The notes: generated by a model from the sequence alone, not told the origin. 64,000 nt of DNA from Hymenobacter terrenus (GCF_000972495.1 NZ_LATM01000005.1:62001-126000), one strand, 5' to 3'; counted from the first letter of the stretch, positions 23,903-33,775 are shown. Made by a program: numbers and translations.

Positions 23903-25240
23903 TTAGAAAGCTTCGGTCGCATCCTGGTACTCGTCGGGAACCGAGTCGGTAATGGGTTCTTCGCCCATGATTTGACGCAGCGTATTATGCAACGTCACCA
24001 ACTGCTTGAAAATGTCATGTTCGGGCCGCAGGCCGGGAGGGGTTTGCGGTGATTTCAGGTAGAAGGATAGCCACTCCTGGATGCCGCTCATGCCCGCCCG
24101 CTTAGCTAAGTCGATGAACAAGGCTAAGTCTAGCACCAGCGGCGCCGCCAAGATGGAATCGCGGCAGAGGAAATTGATTTTAATCTGCATCTGGTAGCCC
24201 AGCCAGCCAAAGATGTCGATGTTATCCCAGCTCTCCTTATTGTCGCCGGCCGGCGGGTAGTAGTTGATACGCACCTTGTGGTACATGTCGCCGTACAGCT
24301 CGGGGTTGACTTCCGGGTGAAAAATATCCTCCAACACGCTGAGCTTCGACACTTCCTTGGTGCGAAAGTTATCGGGGTCGTCCAGCACCAAGCCGTCGCG
24401 GTTGCCCAGAATATTGGTAGAGAACCAGCCCTTCACCCCCAGCGCACGGGCGCTGAGGCCGGGTGCCAAGATGGTTTTCATCAGGGTTTGTCCCGTTTTG
24501 AAATCTTTACCGGCTACGGGCGTGCCCGTGAGTTGGGCCAACTCCAGCAGAGCGGGCACGTCGACGGTCAGGTTGGGAGCACCGTTCACGAACGGTACGC
24601 CTTCCTTTAGGGCGGCGTAGGCGTAAATCATGCTGGGCGCGATGTTGGAGGCGTTGCTCCGCAACCCTTCCTCAAAGCCGGCGAGCGTGCGATGCACCTC
24701 CGACATCTCGTGGTAAAGCTCCGTCGAGCCGCACCACACCATCACCAAGCGGCTGCAATCGCGCGTGGCCTTGAAGTTGCGGATGTCTTCAATCAGCTGC
24801 TCGGCCAGGTCGTACTTAGTGATGTAGGTCTTGACGTGGGTGCCGTCCAGATTCTTCACGTAGTGCTTATCGAACGCCGCTTTCATCGGTTTCAACGCTT
24901 CCAGCTCCGGCCGGATGGTATCGAGCAGGCGAACGTCGAGAACCTCCGCTTTCACGGCGGCCTGGTATACGTTGTCTTCGTACACATCCCAGCCGCCAAA
25001 CTCAATATCCTCGAGGGGAGTCAGCGAGACGAAGTCTTTGATTTTGGGGTAGTTGTTCGCGGTGCGCTTACCAATGCGAATATTACCCATCTGGGTGAGT
25101 GAGCCAATGGGCTGCGAGCCCCCTTTCCGTACGGAAAGTACCCCCGCAATCAGAGTGGTCGCGACGGCCCCCATGCCGGGCAGCAAAATGCCTAGTTTAC
25201 CTTCTGCAGGGGCAATTTGCCATGGTTGTTGTTGTTTCAT
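23903..25240 (-). CDS. ino1: myo-Inositol-1-phosphate synthase
   Basis: A 445-residue Ino1-family enzyme that converts glucose-6-phosphate to myo-inositol-3-phosphate with bound NAD. The Rossmann motif LLPGMGAVATTLIAG (about 19-33), VMVWCGSTEL, the NGAPNLTVDVPAL region, the GKDFKTGQT active-site strand and the GWFSTNILGNRDG block are all present. It is the first gene of a minus-strand operon for inositol phospholipid synthesis, which explains its presence in a bacterium. The upstream 25241-25646 gap should hold its promoter. Confidence 0.95.
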   Translation of the reverse strand: MKQQQPWQIAPAEGKLGILLPGMGAVATTLIAGVLSVRKGGSQPIGSLTQMGNIRIGKRTANNYPKIKDFVSLTPLEDIEFGGWDVYEDNVYQAAVKAEVLDVRLLDTIRPELEALKPMKAAFDKHYVKNLDGTHVKTYITKYDLAEQLIEDIRNFKATRDCSRLVMVWCGSTELYHEMSEVHRTLAGFEEGLRSNASNIAPSMIYAYAALKEGVPFVNGAPNLTVDVPALLELAQLTGTPVAGKDFKTGQTLMKTILAPGLSARALGVKGWFSTNILGNRDGLVLDDPDNFRTKEVSKLSVLEDIFHPEVNPELYGDMYHKVRINYYPPAGDNKESWDNIDIFGWLGYQMQIKINFLCRDSILAAPLVLDLALFIDLAKRAGMSGIQEWLSFYLKSPQTPPGLRPEHDIFKQLVTLHNTLRQIMGEEPITDSVPDEYQDATEAF

Positions 25241-25646
25241 GTGGTTTTCTTATCGATGCCCAGGTAAATGTATTTGTTGCAATCGGGCTTCGTTCAAGGC
25301 AACAAGCTTAGGGTAAATTCCAGGATACTTTTCCGTCTTCGGGGAGGGTATAACAGGTTCGGCACCTAATGTTTTTTTCATCTAGTTAAGCTTGTTTGAC
25401 TGGGCGGCCCATCTCCCAGCCAAGACGACTTAACAATTCGATTACTTCATAACTTACTCGAAATTTTTCAGTTATTTCGAAAACAGGGTCGCAGTATACG
25501 GTTCCTTACCCGTAAATGGTTCTTCGGACACACTTTATAATGAAAATGATTTTCAGCACGTTGGTGCGTCAGGGCTTAAAGCCTGGCCGTCACACGTCAC
25601 GGTGCTGTATCAGCCAAGCCCCACGTTCATTTTAAGACACCATTGG
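25241..25646. other. Upstream region of the inositol-lipid operon
   Basis: No gene. It contains a perfect 7-1-7 palindrome TGAAAATGATTTTCA at 25541-25555 and, on the minus strand near 25265-25272, TACATTTA, a weak match to the Bacteroidota -7 element TAnnTTTG. A GC hairpin around AGGGCTTAAAGCCT (about 25571-25585) is also present. Confidence 0.4.
25541..25555. promoter_or_regulatory. Fur-family-like 7-1-7 palindrome
   Basis: TGAAAAT-G-ATTTTCA is a perfect inverted repeat with a single central base, the format of Fur/Zur/PerR operators (TGATAAT-N-ATTATCA). It is 300 bp upstream of ino1 and downstream of the methyltransferase, so its target is unclear. Could be chance in an AT-rich gap. Confidence 0.3.
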
Positions 25647-26213
25647 CTAGCTCAACGGCGCATAAACCAGCACGTGCGCGGGCGGCAGGTTCAGCAGTAC
25701 ATGCTCGCGACTAAGCAACCGAAAAAACTTCTCAAACAGCTTCGTATTTCGTAGCGAATACTGAAACAGAATGAGTGTGCCGACTGGTAGCAGCAATTGC
25801 TGGGTGTGCGCCAGAATGCGCCAGGCTTGCCGCCGGGGCAACGACGAAAACGGTAGGCCGCACACCACATAGTCGGCCCGAGGCGCATTCATAGCCTGCA
25901 AATACTGCCCAGTTTCATCTGCCGAACCATGAATGACGTGAACATTGGGCTGGCCCGAGTACCGTTCCCTCAGCAATTGGCTGAACCGGCGATTTACTTC
26001 AACCAGCACCACCACCGTCTCCGCCCTACGCCGCTGAATAATAATATCGGTAAAGACGCCCGTACCCGGCCCATACTCCACAATGCAGCGGGCCGTAGCA
26101 AAGTCAATGGGTTCCATTACCTTGTCGGTCAGCTCGCGGGAGCTGGGCACCAATGAGCCTACCGTGGCCGGGTTCCGGAAAAACTGTTCGACAAAAGAAG
26201 GGATGGGTAGCAT
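25647..26213 (-). CDS. SAM-dependent methyltransferase of PmtA/KsgA-like type
   Basis: About 188 residues from the ATG at 26213 (MLPIPSFVEQFFRNPATVGSLVPSS). The SAM motif EYGPGTGVFT is followed by VVLVEVNRRF, an acidic strand and an NPPY-equivalent CGLPFSSLP. The PSSRELTDKVMEPI start and CGLPFSS variant are typical of the phospholipid N-methyltransferase-like branch of the rRNA adenine dimethylase superfamily. Longer frames upstream (to 26429) encode no conserved segment, so the downstream start is preferred. A lipid substrate would fit the neighbouring inositol-lipid operon, but it is separated from it by 406 bp. Confidence 0.75.
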   Translation of the reverse strand: MLPIPSFVEQFFRNPATVGSLVPSSRELTDKVMEPIDFATARCIVEYGPGTGVFTDIIIQRRRAETVVVLVEVNRRFSQLLRERYSGQPNVHVIHGSADETGQYLQAMNAPRADYVVCGLPFSSLPRRQAWRILAHTQQLLLPVGTLILFQYSLRNTKLFEKFFRLLSREHVLLNLPPAHVLVYAPLS

Positions 26214-26483
26214 GGTAGAGTGGCAATTGAGACTACAAATATCCTTCCTATAGCCTGCTTTTCGACCATATTCAGTCAAGGTATAGCCTGACTCCTGCAT
26301 CAATAAGGATAAGCAGAGCAGCAACCAGCCCACATTGCTGAGATTATAGCGCCCCGTGTTCAAGTTATTTTTCAGGCGAAAAAGCCTGCTAGCGCTCTTT
26401 GGCACCAGCAGGCTTTTCAGGCTTGGCAAATCGACTGAGTTGGTATTCGGCGCAGGGCGGCGCTACCCGCACGGCGAACTGCG

Positions 26484-28616
26484 CTAGTTGTTCTGGTAGG
26501 GCGTCAGGCCCATGTTCTGGAACATGAAGGACCATTTATCGGTCTGCTCGCCGATGACCTGGGCGGTGGAGCGGCCGGCGCCGTGGCCAGCCTTGGTTTC
26601 GATGCGAATGAGTACCGGGGCCGGACCTTGCTGGGTTTCCTGCAGGCGCGAGGCGAACTTGAAAGAATGGGCGGGCACCACTCGGTCGTCATGGTCGGCG
26701 GTGGTGACCATGGTGGCGGGGTAGCTGGCGGGCTTCAGGGCGTGGTAGGGCGAGTACTTATAGAGGTAGTCGAACATCTCCTTGGAGTCTTCGGCGGTGC
26801 CATAGTCGTAGGCCCAGCCGGCGCCAGCCGTGAACTTATTGTAGCGCAACATGTCCATCACGCCCACGGCCGGGAACGCCACCTTGCACAGGTCGGGGCG
26901 CTGGGCCATGGTAGCACCCACCAGCAAGCCACCGTTGGAACCGCCCGAAATGGCGAGGTGGTCGGTATCGGTATACTTATTGGTTTTGAGGTACTCGGCA
27001 GCGGCAATGAAGTCGTCAAACACATTCTGTTTCTGAAGCTTGGTGCCGGCCAGGTGCCACTTTTCGCCGTACTCGCCACCGCCACGCAGATTGGGCACGG
27101 CGTAGATGCCGCCGTTTTCGAGCAGCACGATGTTGGCGGTGCTGAAGCCGGGCGTTATGCTGGCGTTGAAGCCGCCGTAGGCGTAGAGCAGCGTGGGGTT
27201 TTTACCGTTTAGTACCACTCCCTTCTTATAGGTGATAATCATCGGAATGCGGGTGCCATCCTTAGAGTTGTAGAACACCTGCTTCGACTCATACTTGGTG
27301 GGGTCGAACTGCACGCCGGACTTTTTATACACCGTCGATTTACCAGTGGCGATGTCGTACTTGAAAATAGTGGGCGGGTAGATGTAAGACGTGAAGGTGT
27401 AGTAGGTTTCCTTCTCCTCTTTCTTGGCGCCAAAGCCCCCGGCCGTGCCTACCGACGGCAACACAATGGCCCGCTCCTTCTTGCCGGCCATGTCGTACTG
27501 CTCAATCAGTGAAGTGGCGTCTTTCAGGTAATTAGCAAATATTTTGCCGCCGCCGGTCGATACATTCAGTACGTTTTGCGTTTCGGGAATGAGGTCTTTC
27601 CAGTTGGCGGGCTTGGGGTTGGCGGCGTCCACGGTCACCACCTTGTTGTTAGGCGCATTCAGGTTAGTGAAGATGTAAAGCTTGCTGCCCACATTGTCGA
27701 AAATATCAACGTTATTCTTCTCATTGTCTACCACCTGCACAATAGCGCTGCCAAGCTTGCTCAGGTCCTGGAAGTACAGCTCGTTGCCGGTAGTTGTGTT
27801 GGCTGCGGAGATGACGAGGAAGCGCTGGTCCTCCGTTAAGTAGGCGCCGATGTAGCGGCGGGGCGTTTTTTCTCCGCCAAAAATCAGCTTATCAGTGGCT
27901 TGTGGAGTACCCAGCTTATGATAGAACAGCTTGTGAAGCTGCGTCAGGCCAGCTAGCTGGCTACCGGCTTTGGGCTTGTCATAGCTGCTGTAGTAGAAAC
28001 CATCGTTGCCTTTCCAGGCGAGGCCGGAGAACTTCACGTCCTTCAGCGTGTCGCCCACGATGGACTTGTCGGCTGTCCGCAGCACAATCACCTTGCGCCA
28101 ATCGGAGCCGCCTTCCGAAATTTGGTAGGCGGCCAGGCTGCCGTCTTTGGTGAAGTTGATGCCCGCCAGCGATGTAGTGCCGTCTTTAGAGAAGCTGTTG
28201 GGGTCGAGAAACACTTCCGGGGCACCCGCGCCCACCTGCCGGTACAACACCGACTGGCTTTGCAGGCCAGTGTTCTTCGAAAAATACGTGTACTTGCCTT
28301 CTTTGAAGGGCGCGCTGTATTTCTCGTAATTCCACAGGGTTTCGAGGCGCTTACGCACGGTTTCGCGGAAGGGAATTTGAGTCAGGTAGCCTTGGGTCAC
28401 CTTGTTTTCCTGCTGCACCCAGTCCTTGGTGTCGGGTGCCTGGTCATTTTCCAGCCAGCGGAACGGGTCGGCTACCTTGGTACCAAAGTAGGTCGTCACG
28501 GTGTCAACCTTCTTCGTCTGTGGGTAAGGCAGGGTTTTGATGGGGGCTTGAGCGTAAGCGGTGGCGCCCATCAACACAGCTGCTGACGCGACAGACGCGA
28601 CATAAAAACTTCTCAT
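26484..28616 (-). CDS. Prolyl oligopeptidase (S9A), exported
   Basis: About 710 residues from the ATG at 28616, with signal peptide (MRSFYVASVASAAVLMGATAYA); an ATG at 28637 would add seven residues. A seven-bladed propeller domain is followed by an alpha/beta-hydrolase with Ser in AISGGSNGGLLVGA, Asp in ADHDDRVVPAHS and His in KAGHGAGRS, the prolyl oligopeptidase triad. It cleaves after proline in short peptides, here in the periplasm. A second, more distant S9 peptidase lies at 30924-33386. Monocistronic by spacing. Confidence 0.93.
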   Translation of the reverse strand: MRSFYVASVASAAVLMGATAYAQAPIKTLPYPQTKKVDTVTTYFGTKVADPFRWLENDQAPDTKDWVQQENKVTQGYLTQIPFRETVRKRLETLWNYEKYSAPFKEGKYTYFSKNTGLQSQSVLYRQVGAGAPEVFLDPNSFSKDGTTSLAGINFTKDGSLAAYQISEGGSDWRKVIVLRTADKSIVGDTLKDVKFSGLAWKGNDGFYYSSYDKPKAGSQLAGLTQLHKLFYHKLGTPQATDKLIFGGEKTPRRYIGAYLTEDQRFLVISAANTTTGNELYFQDLSKLGSAIVQVVDNEKNNVDIFDNVGSKLYIFTNLNAPNNKVVTVDAANPKPANWKDLIPETQNVLNVSTGGGKIFANYLKDATSLIEQYDMAGKKERAIVLPSVGTAGGFGAKKEEKETYYTFTSYIYPPTIFKYDIATGKSTVYKKSGVQFDPTKYESKQVFYNSKDGTRIPMIITYKKGVVLNGKNPTLLYAYGGFNASITPGFSTANIVLLENGGIYAVPNLRGGGEYGEKWHLAGTKLQKQNVFDDFIAAAEYLKTNKYTDTDHLAISGGSNGGLLVGATMAQRPDLCKVAFPAVGVMDMLRYNKFTAGAGWAYDYGTAEDSKEMFDYLYKYSPYHALKPASYPATMVTTADHDDRVVPAHSFKFASRLQETQQGPAPVLIRIETKAGHGAGRSTAQVIGEQTDKWSFMFQNMGLTPYQNN

Positions 28617-28816
28617 GACTTGAAATTTAGTGAGCATTGTACTTTACCAAATGGCCATTTTTAGCCAGCATCGCGCTCCAACTGAGGGCCCTACAAGATA
28701 CGGCGCAGCCGGGAAGCGACCATGGCATAATGGCAAAGGCAAATTTCTCGCTCGAAAGGTTGCGCCCGGCGCGGCAACAAGTTCAAGAGCAAATAGCTCT
28801 GCCCCTATTCGGCCAG

Positions 28817-29200
28817 CTAATCCGACTCTCTCAGCCAATCAAAAATCTGCTGATCCACGGGTGATACTTCAGCGCGGTGGCGGTAGGTGAGCCAAGCCAC
28901 TTCTTCAATTTCCGCCGCCGGTTGCAGGTTGCCAGTATAATGCGCCTGGTAGCAGGTCATGCGCACCAATACACCTTCGGGATGCCCGTGCGCGGGACCA
29001 CTGAACGTACCCATATGCACCAAGCTGGTCGGGTCCAGGTCCACGGTCAGTTCCTCTTTGATTTCACGCAGCAAGGTTTGCTGGTCGGTTTCGCCGAGCT
29101 CGCGCTTGCCGCCGGGGATGTAATAACAGTCTTTACCACGGCTACGGGTACTCAACAACCGCCTATCGAGCAGGTGTAACCAAGCTATTTTGTCAATCAT
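28817..29200 (-). CDS. Nudix hydrolase
   Basis: A 127-residue protein with a Nudix box from residue 31: GKRELGE, then REIKEEL (Gx5Ex7REUxEE), lacking only the final Gly. The YIPGG before the box is standard. It hydrolyses a nucleoside diphosphate linked to some moiety; the substrate cannot be read from sequence. It is a single gene, cytoplasmic. Confidence 0.9.
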   Translation of the reverse strand: MIDKIAWLHLLDRRLLSTRSRGKDCYYIPGGKRELGETDQQTLLREIKEELTVDLDPTSLVHMGTFSGPAHGHPEGVLVRMTCYQAHYTGNLQPAAEIEEVAWLTYRHRAEVSPVDQQIFDWLRESD

Positions 29201-29370
29201 TAATAAGTTTATCAGAACTTAAGCTACTGAAATTATTAACTGCAAATCAATGGTATTGCACAGGTAAAACAGCGACTCAGGCAGATCAAAAAAGGTGCTT
29301 TTTTAATCTGCCCGGTTTTCAAGCCTCAATTTACGTAAGCCACGATTTACAACGGTTTTCACAATCAATA

Positions 29371-30711
29371 TTATCTATTCGCGCTCACCCGCCAGATTTT
29401 ATCGGCCGCGTCGTCGGCTACCAACAGGGAGCCGTCGGGTAGTGTGGCGATGCCTACGGGGCGACCATAAGCGTCTTTGGAGTCGCCGCCGACCAGAAAA
29501 CCAGTGAGGAAATCTTCAGACGGGCCGCTGGGCTTGCCATTGGCAAAGGGCACGAATACTACTTTATAGCCTGAGAAAGCTGTGCGGTTCCAAGAGCCGT
29601 GCTGAGTGATGAAGGCACCGCCGTGGTACTTGGTGGGGAAGGCAGTTTTATCATAAAAAGCGAGGCCCAATGAGGCGGTATGCGCGCCGAGGGGCACGTC
29701 GGGCACAATGGTTTTCTTCACCAAATCAGGCCGCTCGTTTTTGCGGCGGGGGTCCTCGTTGGGGCCGTAGTAAGCGTAGGGCCAGCCGTAGAAACCGCCC
29801 TCCCGCACGCTGGTGAGGTAGTCGGGCACCAGCTCGTCGCCCAACTCGTCGCGCTCGTTCACGGCCGTCCAGAGCGTGGTGGTACCAGGCGCCCAAGCCA
29901 GGCCTACGGGGTTGCGCAGGCCGCTGGCGTAGACTTTCTCGTCCGTACCGTCAGGGTTGATTTGGAGGATATTGGCCCGGCGTACTTCGTTTTCGGCACC
30001 GTGCTCCTGCACGTTGCTGCCGGAACCTACCGTTATATAAATCTTGGACCCATCAGTGTTCGGCAGCAGATTGCGGGTCCAATGATTGTTGTAGCCACCC
30101 TTGGGCAGGTTGAGGATGCGCTGGCCGGAGGCAGTAATTGTAGTGGCACCGGGCTGGTACGGGAAGCGCAGCATGCCGTCGGTATTGGCCACGTAAAAGT
30201 TGTTGCCCAATATCAGCATGCCGAAAGGCTGGCTCAGGTTGGCCAGAAATGTGGTACGGATGTCGGGTTTGCCATCCTTATTGGCGTCCTGAAACAAGGT
30301 AATGCGGTTGGCACTGCGCGAACGCAGCGAGCGGGACTTATCCAGTTTCAGCTCGGCGGCCACTTTCTTGGTCATCGTCATCGGGATGGTGCTTGCCTCG
30401 GCCACCAGCACGTCGCCGTTCGGGGCCACGTAAATCCAGCGTGGGCTCTCTAGTTGCCCGGCGTATTCGGTCACGCTGAAGCCGGCGGGCGCGGTGGGCG
30501 TTTTGCCGGCGGGCCAGGGCAAAATATCCACCCGCTTGGTCACCGATTTGGTGGCGTAAGGCGCGGGTAGGTTCACGACGTCGGCGGCCGGAGTAGTCAC
30601 CGTCTGGGCTGGCAGCTTGGCGGCGGCTTCTTGTTTTTCTTGCTTGCTGGGGCCGCCGCAGGCGGCCAGCAGCGTCAGGCCCGCCCAAAAGAAGGTTCTG
30701 GAAAGCATCAT
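29371..30711 (-). CDS. PQQ/sorbosone dehydrogenase-like beta-propeller lipoprotein
   Basis: About 446 residues from the first of two tandem ATGs at 30711; a GTG at 30723 is less likely. The N terminus MMLSRTFFWAGLTLLAACGG is a lipoprotein signal with lipobox LAAC. The rest is a six-bladed glucose/sorbosone dehydrogenase propeller (NRITLFQDANKDGKPD, YITVGSGSNVQEHG, NPVGLAWAPGTTTLW, DVPLGAHTASLGLAFY). These soluble-type dehydrogenases oxidise sugars using PQQ. No PQQ synthesis gene is adjacent, so the cofactor assignment is by family. Anchored in a membrane, facing the periplasm or surface. Confidence 0.87.
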   Translation of the reverse strand: MMLSRTFFWAGLTLLAACGGPSKQEKQEAAAKLPAQTVTTPAADVVNLPAPYATKSVTKRVDILPWPAGKTPTAPAGFSVTEYAGQLESPRWIYVAPNGDVLVAEASTIPMTMTKKVAAELKLDKSRSLRSRSANRITLFQDANKDGKPDIRTTFLANLSQPFGMLILGNNFYVANTDGMLRFPYQPGATTITASGQRILNLPKGGYNNHWTRNLLPNTDGSKIYITVGSGSNVQEHGAENEVRRANILQINPDGTDEKVYASGLRNPVGLAWAPGTTTLWTAVNERDELGDELVPDYLTSVREGGFYGWPYAYYGPNEDPRRKNERPDLVKKTIVPDVPLGAHTASLGLAFYDKTAFPTKYHGGAFITQHGSWNRTAFSGYKVVFVPFANGKPSGPSEDFLTGFLVGGDSKDAYGRPVGIATLPDGSLLVADDAADKIWRVSANR

Positions 30712-30923
30712 CGAGTGTAACACGTTGAAATAAAACCGGCGACTTACTATAGCCGCCGGTCCACTGTTTTACTCGACCATACAATATTGGTTGCGGTTAA
30801 TCGGTCGTGGTCCGAACTTGCAAAGTCCTCGCAGGCAGCTCAAGCAGTTGCACGAAAGTCACGCCGAAGCTAATATCATACAGGGCATTATACATTCACT
30901 GAATAGCATACCCGGACAATCAG

Positions 30924-33386
30924 CTAATTAGCGGGCTGGGGCGCAGGCGCCTTCACGTACTTATTCAGCCACGAATCCATTTCCCACAGCATATGGAGCA
31001 GGTTTTCGCGGGCGGCATAGCTATGGGCTTCAGCGGGCAGTACCACGTAGCGGGCAGTGGCACCCTGGCCTTTGAGGGCGGCGTAGTACCGCTCGCTCTG
31101 AATGGGAAATGTGCCGGAATTGTTGTCGGCCTCGCCGTGAATGAGAAGGATGGGCGTCTTGATTTTGTCGGCGAAGTTGAACGGCGACATGGCATTGTAT
31201 ACCTCCGGTGCCTGCCAGAACGTCCGCTCCTCCCCCTGAAAGCCGAATGGCGTGAGCGTGCGGTTGTAGGCACCGCTGCGGGCAATGCCGGCCTTGAATA
31301 AGCTGGAGTGTGAGAGCAGATTTGCCGTCATAAAGGCACCATAGCTGTGGCCCATCACGCCCACGCGGCCAGCGTCGACCACGCCCAGGCGGGCGCCCTC
31401 ATCGATGGCAGCTTTGGCGCTGCTCACCAGCTGCTCGATGTAGGTATCGTTGGGCTCCTTGCTGCCCTCGCCCACAATTGGAATGCTGGCGTTGGCCAGC
31501 ACGGCATAGCCCTGCGTCACCCAGAATACCGGCGAGGCCCAGTTCAGCCGGGTAAATGTGTAGGGTGAGCCGCTCACTTGCCCGGCGTTGTTTTTATCTT
31601 TGAACTCAACGGGGTAAGCCTCCATCAAAGTGGGCAGCGGGCCGTCGGTTTTCTTATAATCCTGGGGCAGATAAAGGTCCGCCGTGAGGTCAACGCCATC
31701 GGCGCGCTTGTACTTCAGAACCTGCTTTTTGAAGCTGCCACCAAAGGCTGCGTAGGGGTTAGGAAAGCGCGTAATCGCCGTTGGCTTGCCCTTTTTGCTG
31801 GCGTCGCGCAGGTAGTAGTTGGGGTTTTGGGTGAGCGACTCGCGGCGCGTGAGTAGCTGGCGGCGCTTGCCGGTGGCGTCGAGAATAGCCACTGGCACTT
31901 CGTAAAATGGCGCCTCAGAACGCCACCAACGGGTGGTTTTCCTGGTAGTCAAATCCAGCTCATCCACGAACGGCCGGTCGCCTTCGGGAGACGCCCCATC
32001 TCCTAGAAAATAGATGCTCTGGCCCGTGGGCCCACCAGTTAGCAGCACGAATTTACCCTGCGCGTTGCGGTGCTCATAAGGCGTGCCGAGCAGGTGGTAG
32101 GTGTCTTCCGACGAGCCATCGTAGAGCGCGGTGAGTGGCGCAGTAGGCGCGCTGGGGTTCAACTGCCAGGTGCTGAGGTGGCGGTCAGCCCAGCGGTAGC
32201 CGTCCACAAGCGCCAGCTTCTCATTGCCCCAGGTGAGACCCGCATAGCGCAGCGGCAGAGCCGCGAGTTCTTGCGCCGGACCGCTAAAAGGCGCGGGCAG
32301 GGTGTAAATCTTGTCCCGAGTGTCCGCCTTGACTTTGGGGTCGCCACCGTCCTGCGCTTCGACGTAGTAAATGGTAGCGGGTACATCGGCCCGCCAGGCA
32401 TGGCTGCGCGGACCGGTGGGCACGGCGTCGAAATTGGTGGGCACGTTATCAGCAAGGGGCAGGTTGGCCACGGTTTTCACGGGTGCACCGGTAGCCAAAT
32501 CGAGCACGTCGATTCGCTGCGAAAAGCTGCTGACTGGCAACGTATAGGAATAAGGCCGCTGGCGAACCCGGAGCAGCACGTACTTGCCATCGGGTGAGGG
32601 CGAATTGGTTTGAATCACGGCCGGCTGGCCCAGAGGCTGGGCGCTGCCGTCGACCAGGCTCACCTTCACTAGCTGCGAGGTTGCGTAATAGTCGAACAAC
32701 CGCTCATCGGCGGGGTTTTTCAGCAAATCCTGGTAGGTGCGGGCGCCAGATTTTTTCCCGCCGCCACTTTCCTGCACCGCCGGGCCGGTGGGCGCGGCCG
32801 TGGCGGCGGGTGCAGTACCTCGGTTGGCCGGCACGGTGCGGGCCAATAGGGTCTTGCTATCCGATACCCATTCGAAGGAGGTACCAAAGGCCTCGTTCAA
32901 GGGAGTGGCCAGCAGGCGGCGGGCGGTGGCCGTGGCCACGTCGGCAACCCACAGCTCCACCCGGCCATCGGTGCCCGAACCGGGTGTGGTGAGGGCGAAG
33001 GCCATGGTTTTGTTATCCGGCGACCAGTTCACGCCGCTGATGCGGGCTTGCGCGGGAAGGCCTTTTACCTCGGTTTCGACCCCGTTGGGCAGCTTTTTGA
33101 GCTTGATGCCCACGGCGTAGCTTACCCGACTGGGGCCGTTGGTGCGCGGGTTGAAGCGCAGGCCGGCGAGGCGCAGTTCGGGCTGGGCCAGCTCGGCCAC
33201 GGTAGGAAAATCCTGCACTTGCAGCAGGGCCATAATGCGGCCGTCAGACGACAGGCTGACGCGCGGCGTGGGTGGCGCCAACAGCAGGTCCTGAATGGCT
33301 TTGGGCGGCGTTTTATACTGGACATCCTGGGCTTGGGACACGGCGGCAGCAAGCAGAAGTGTGGCGGAAAGAAGCAGTTTTTTCAT
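30924..33386 (-). CDS. S9 family peptidase, glutamyl endopeptidase-like
   Basis: An 820-residue exported serine peptidase with signal peptide (MKKLLLSATLLLAAAVSQAQ), a beta-propeller region and an alpha/beta-hydrolase at the C terminus: GHSYGAFMTANLL (Ser), HGEADNNSGTFP (Asp) and PAEAHSYAAREN (His). The spacing and the GxSYGAFMTANLLSH block match the S9C/S9D glutamyl-endopeptidase-like group. A Pro/Ala/Thr-rich insertion (NRGTAPAATAAPTGPAVQ) within the propeller is unusual. Likely periplasmic peptide degradation. No operon partner. Confidence 0.9.
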   Translation of the reverse strand: MKKLLLSATLLLAAAVSQAQDVQYKTPPKAIQDLLLAPPTPRVSLSSDGRIMALLQVQDFPTVAELAQPELRLAGLRFNPRTNGPSRVSYAVGIKLKKLPNGVETEVKGLPAQARISGVNWSPDNKTMAFALTTPGSGTDGRVELWVADVATATARRLLATPLNEAFGTSFEWVSDSKTLLARTVPANRGTAPAATAAPTGPAVQESGGGKKSGARTYQDLLKNPADERLFDYYATSQLVKVSLVDGSAQPLGQPAVIQTNSPSPDGKYVLLRVRQRPYSYTLPVSSFSQRIDVLDLATGAPVKTVANLPLADNVPTNFDAVPTGPRSHAWRADVPATIYYVEAQDGGDPKVKADTRDKIYTLPAPFSGPAQELAALPLRYAGLTWGNEKLALVDGYRWADRHLSTWQLNPSAPTAPLTALYDGSSEDTYHLLGTPYEHRNAQGKFVLLTGGPTGQSIYFLGDGASPEGDRPFVDELDLTTRKTTRWWRSEAPFYEVPVAILDATGKRRQLLTRRESLTQNPNYYLRDASKKGKPTAITRFPNPYAAFGGSFKKQVLKYKRADGVDLTADLYLPQDYKKTDGPLPTLMEAYPVEFKDKNNAGQVSGSPYTFTRLNWASPVFWVTQGYAVLANASIPIVGEGSKEPNDTYIEQLVSSAKAAIDEGARLGVVDAGRVGVMGHSYGAFMTANLLSHSSLFKAGIARSGAYNRTLTPFGFQGEERTFWQAPEVYNAMSPFNFADKIKTPILLIHGEADNNSGTFPIQSERYYAALKGQGATARYVVLPAEAHSYAARENLLHMLWEMDSWLNKYVKAPAPQPAN

Positions 33387-33577
33387 ACGCGGGAATGCAA
33401 AGAGAACCGAAACGACAAGGTGCCGCAGCCGAAAGGTAACACTGTGGCTGGTGCATAGACATAGCTTCCTACTCAGTGTTGCAGCGCAGTGGTAACAGCC
33501 GCCCTATCATCAGCAGGGTGCCAGTGAGCCATCGGAGCAGCGCTTGGCTTGCGCATAGTTCAGCACTCTGGAACTGA

Positions 33578-33775
33578 GCGCAACTTGCTTACCGCTTTCA
33601 AAGCGTGCCCGAAACAGTCCTGACTTTACTGGCGCGTATCGTAGCAGAAGTCGAAGTCAAAGCCAACCAGCACGTGCGGCAAGTGTATTTGTACTTCAAC
33701 AGCGGCATTGGCGCCATCGGGGTGGAGAATGCGTGGCCGATGCAGGAGTTGCCGGCCGGCGAGGCCCCAACGTAA
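33578..33775 (+). pseudogene. 3' remnant of a DUF72 gene
   Basis: An open frame without a proper start ends at TAA 33773-33775 and encodes ...VRQVYLYFNSGIGAIGVENAWPMQELPAG. This matches the C-terminal end of DUF72 proteins, and the intact DUF72 protein next door ends with AYLYFNNDIDASAIGNARQM. About 55 residues survive and the rest of the gene is missing, so this is the tail of an older, diverged copy lost by deletion, lying 26 bp upstream of the intact gene. Confidence 0.7.

Noticed and set aside
26213..26429. N-terminal 72-residue extension of the methyltransferase
   Set aside because: The added sequence has no conserved segment, and the family begins at the FVEQFFRNPATVGSLVPSS region close to the ATG at 26213.
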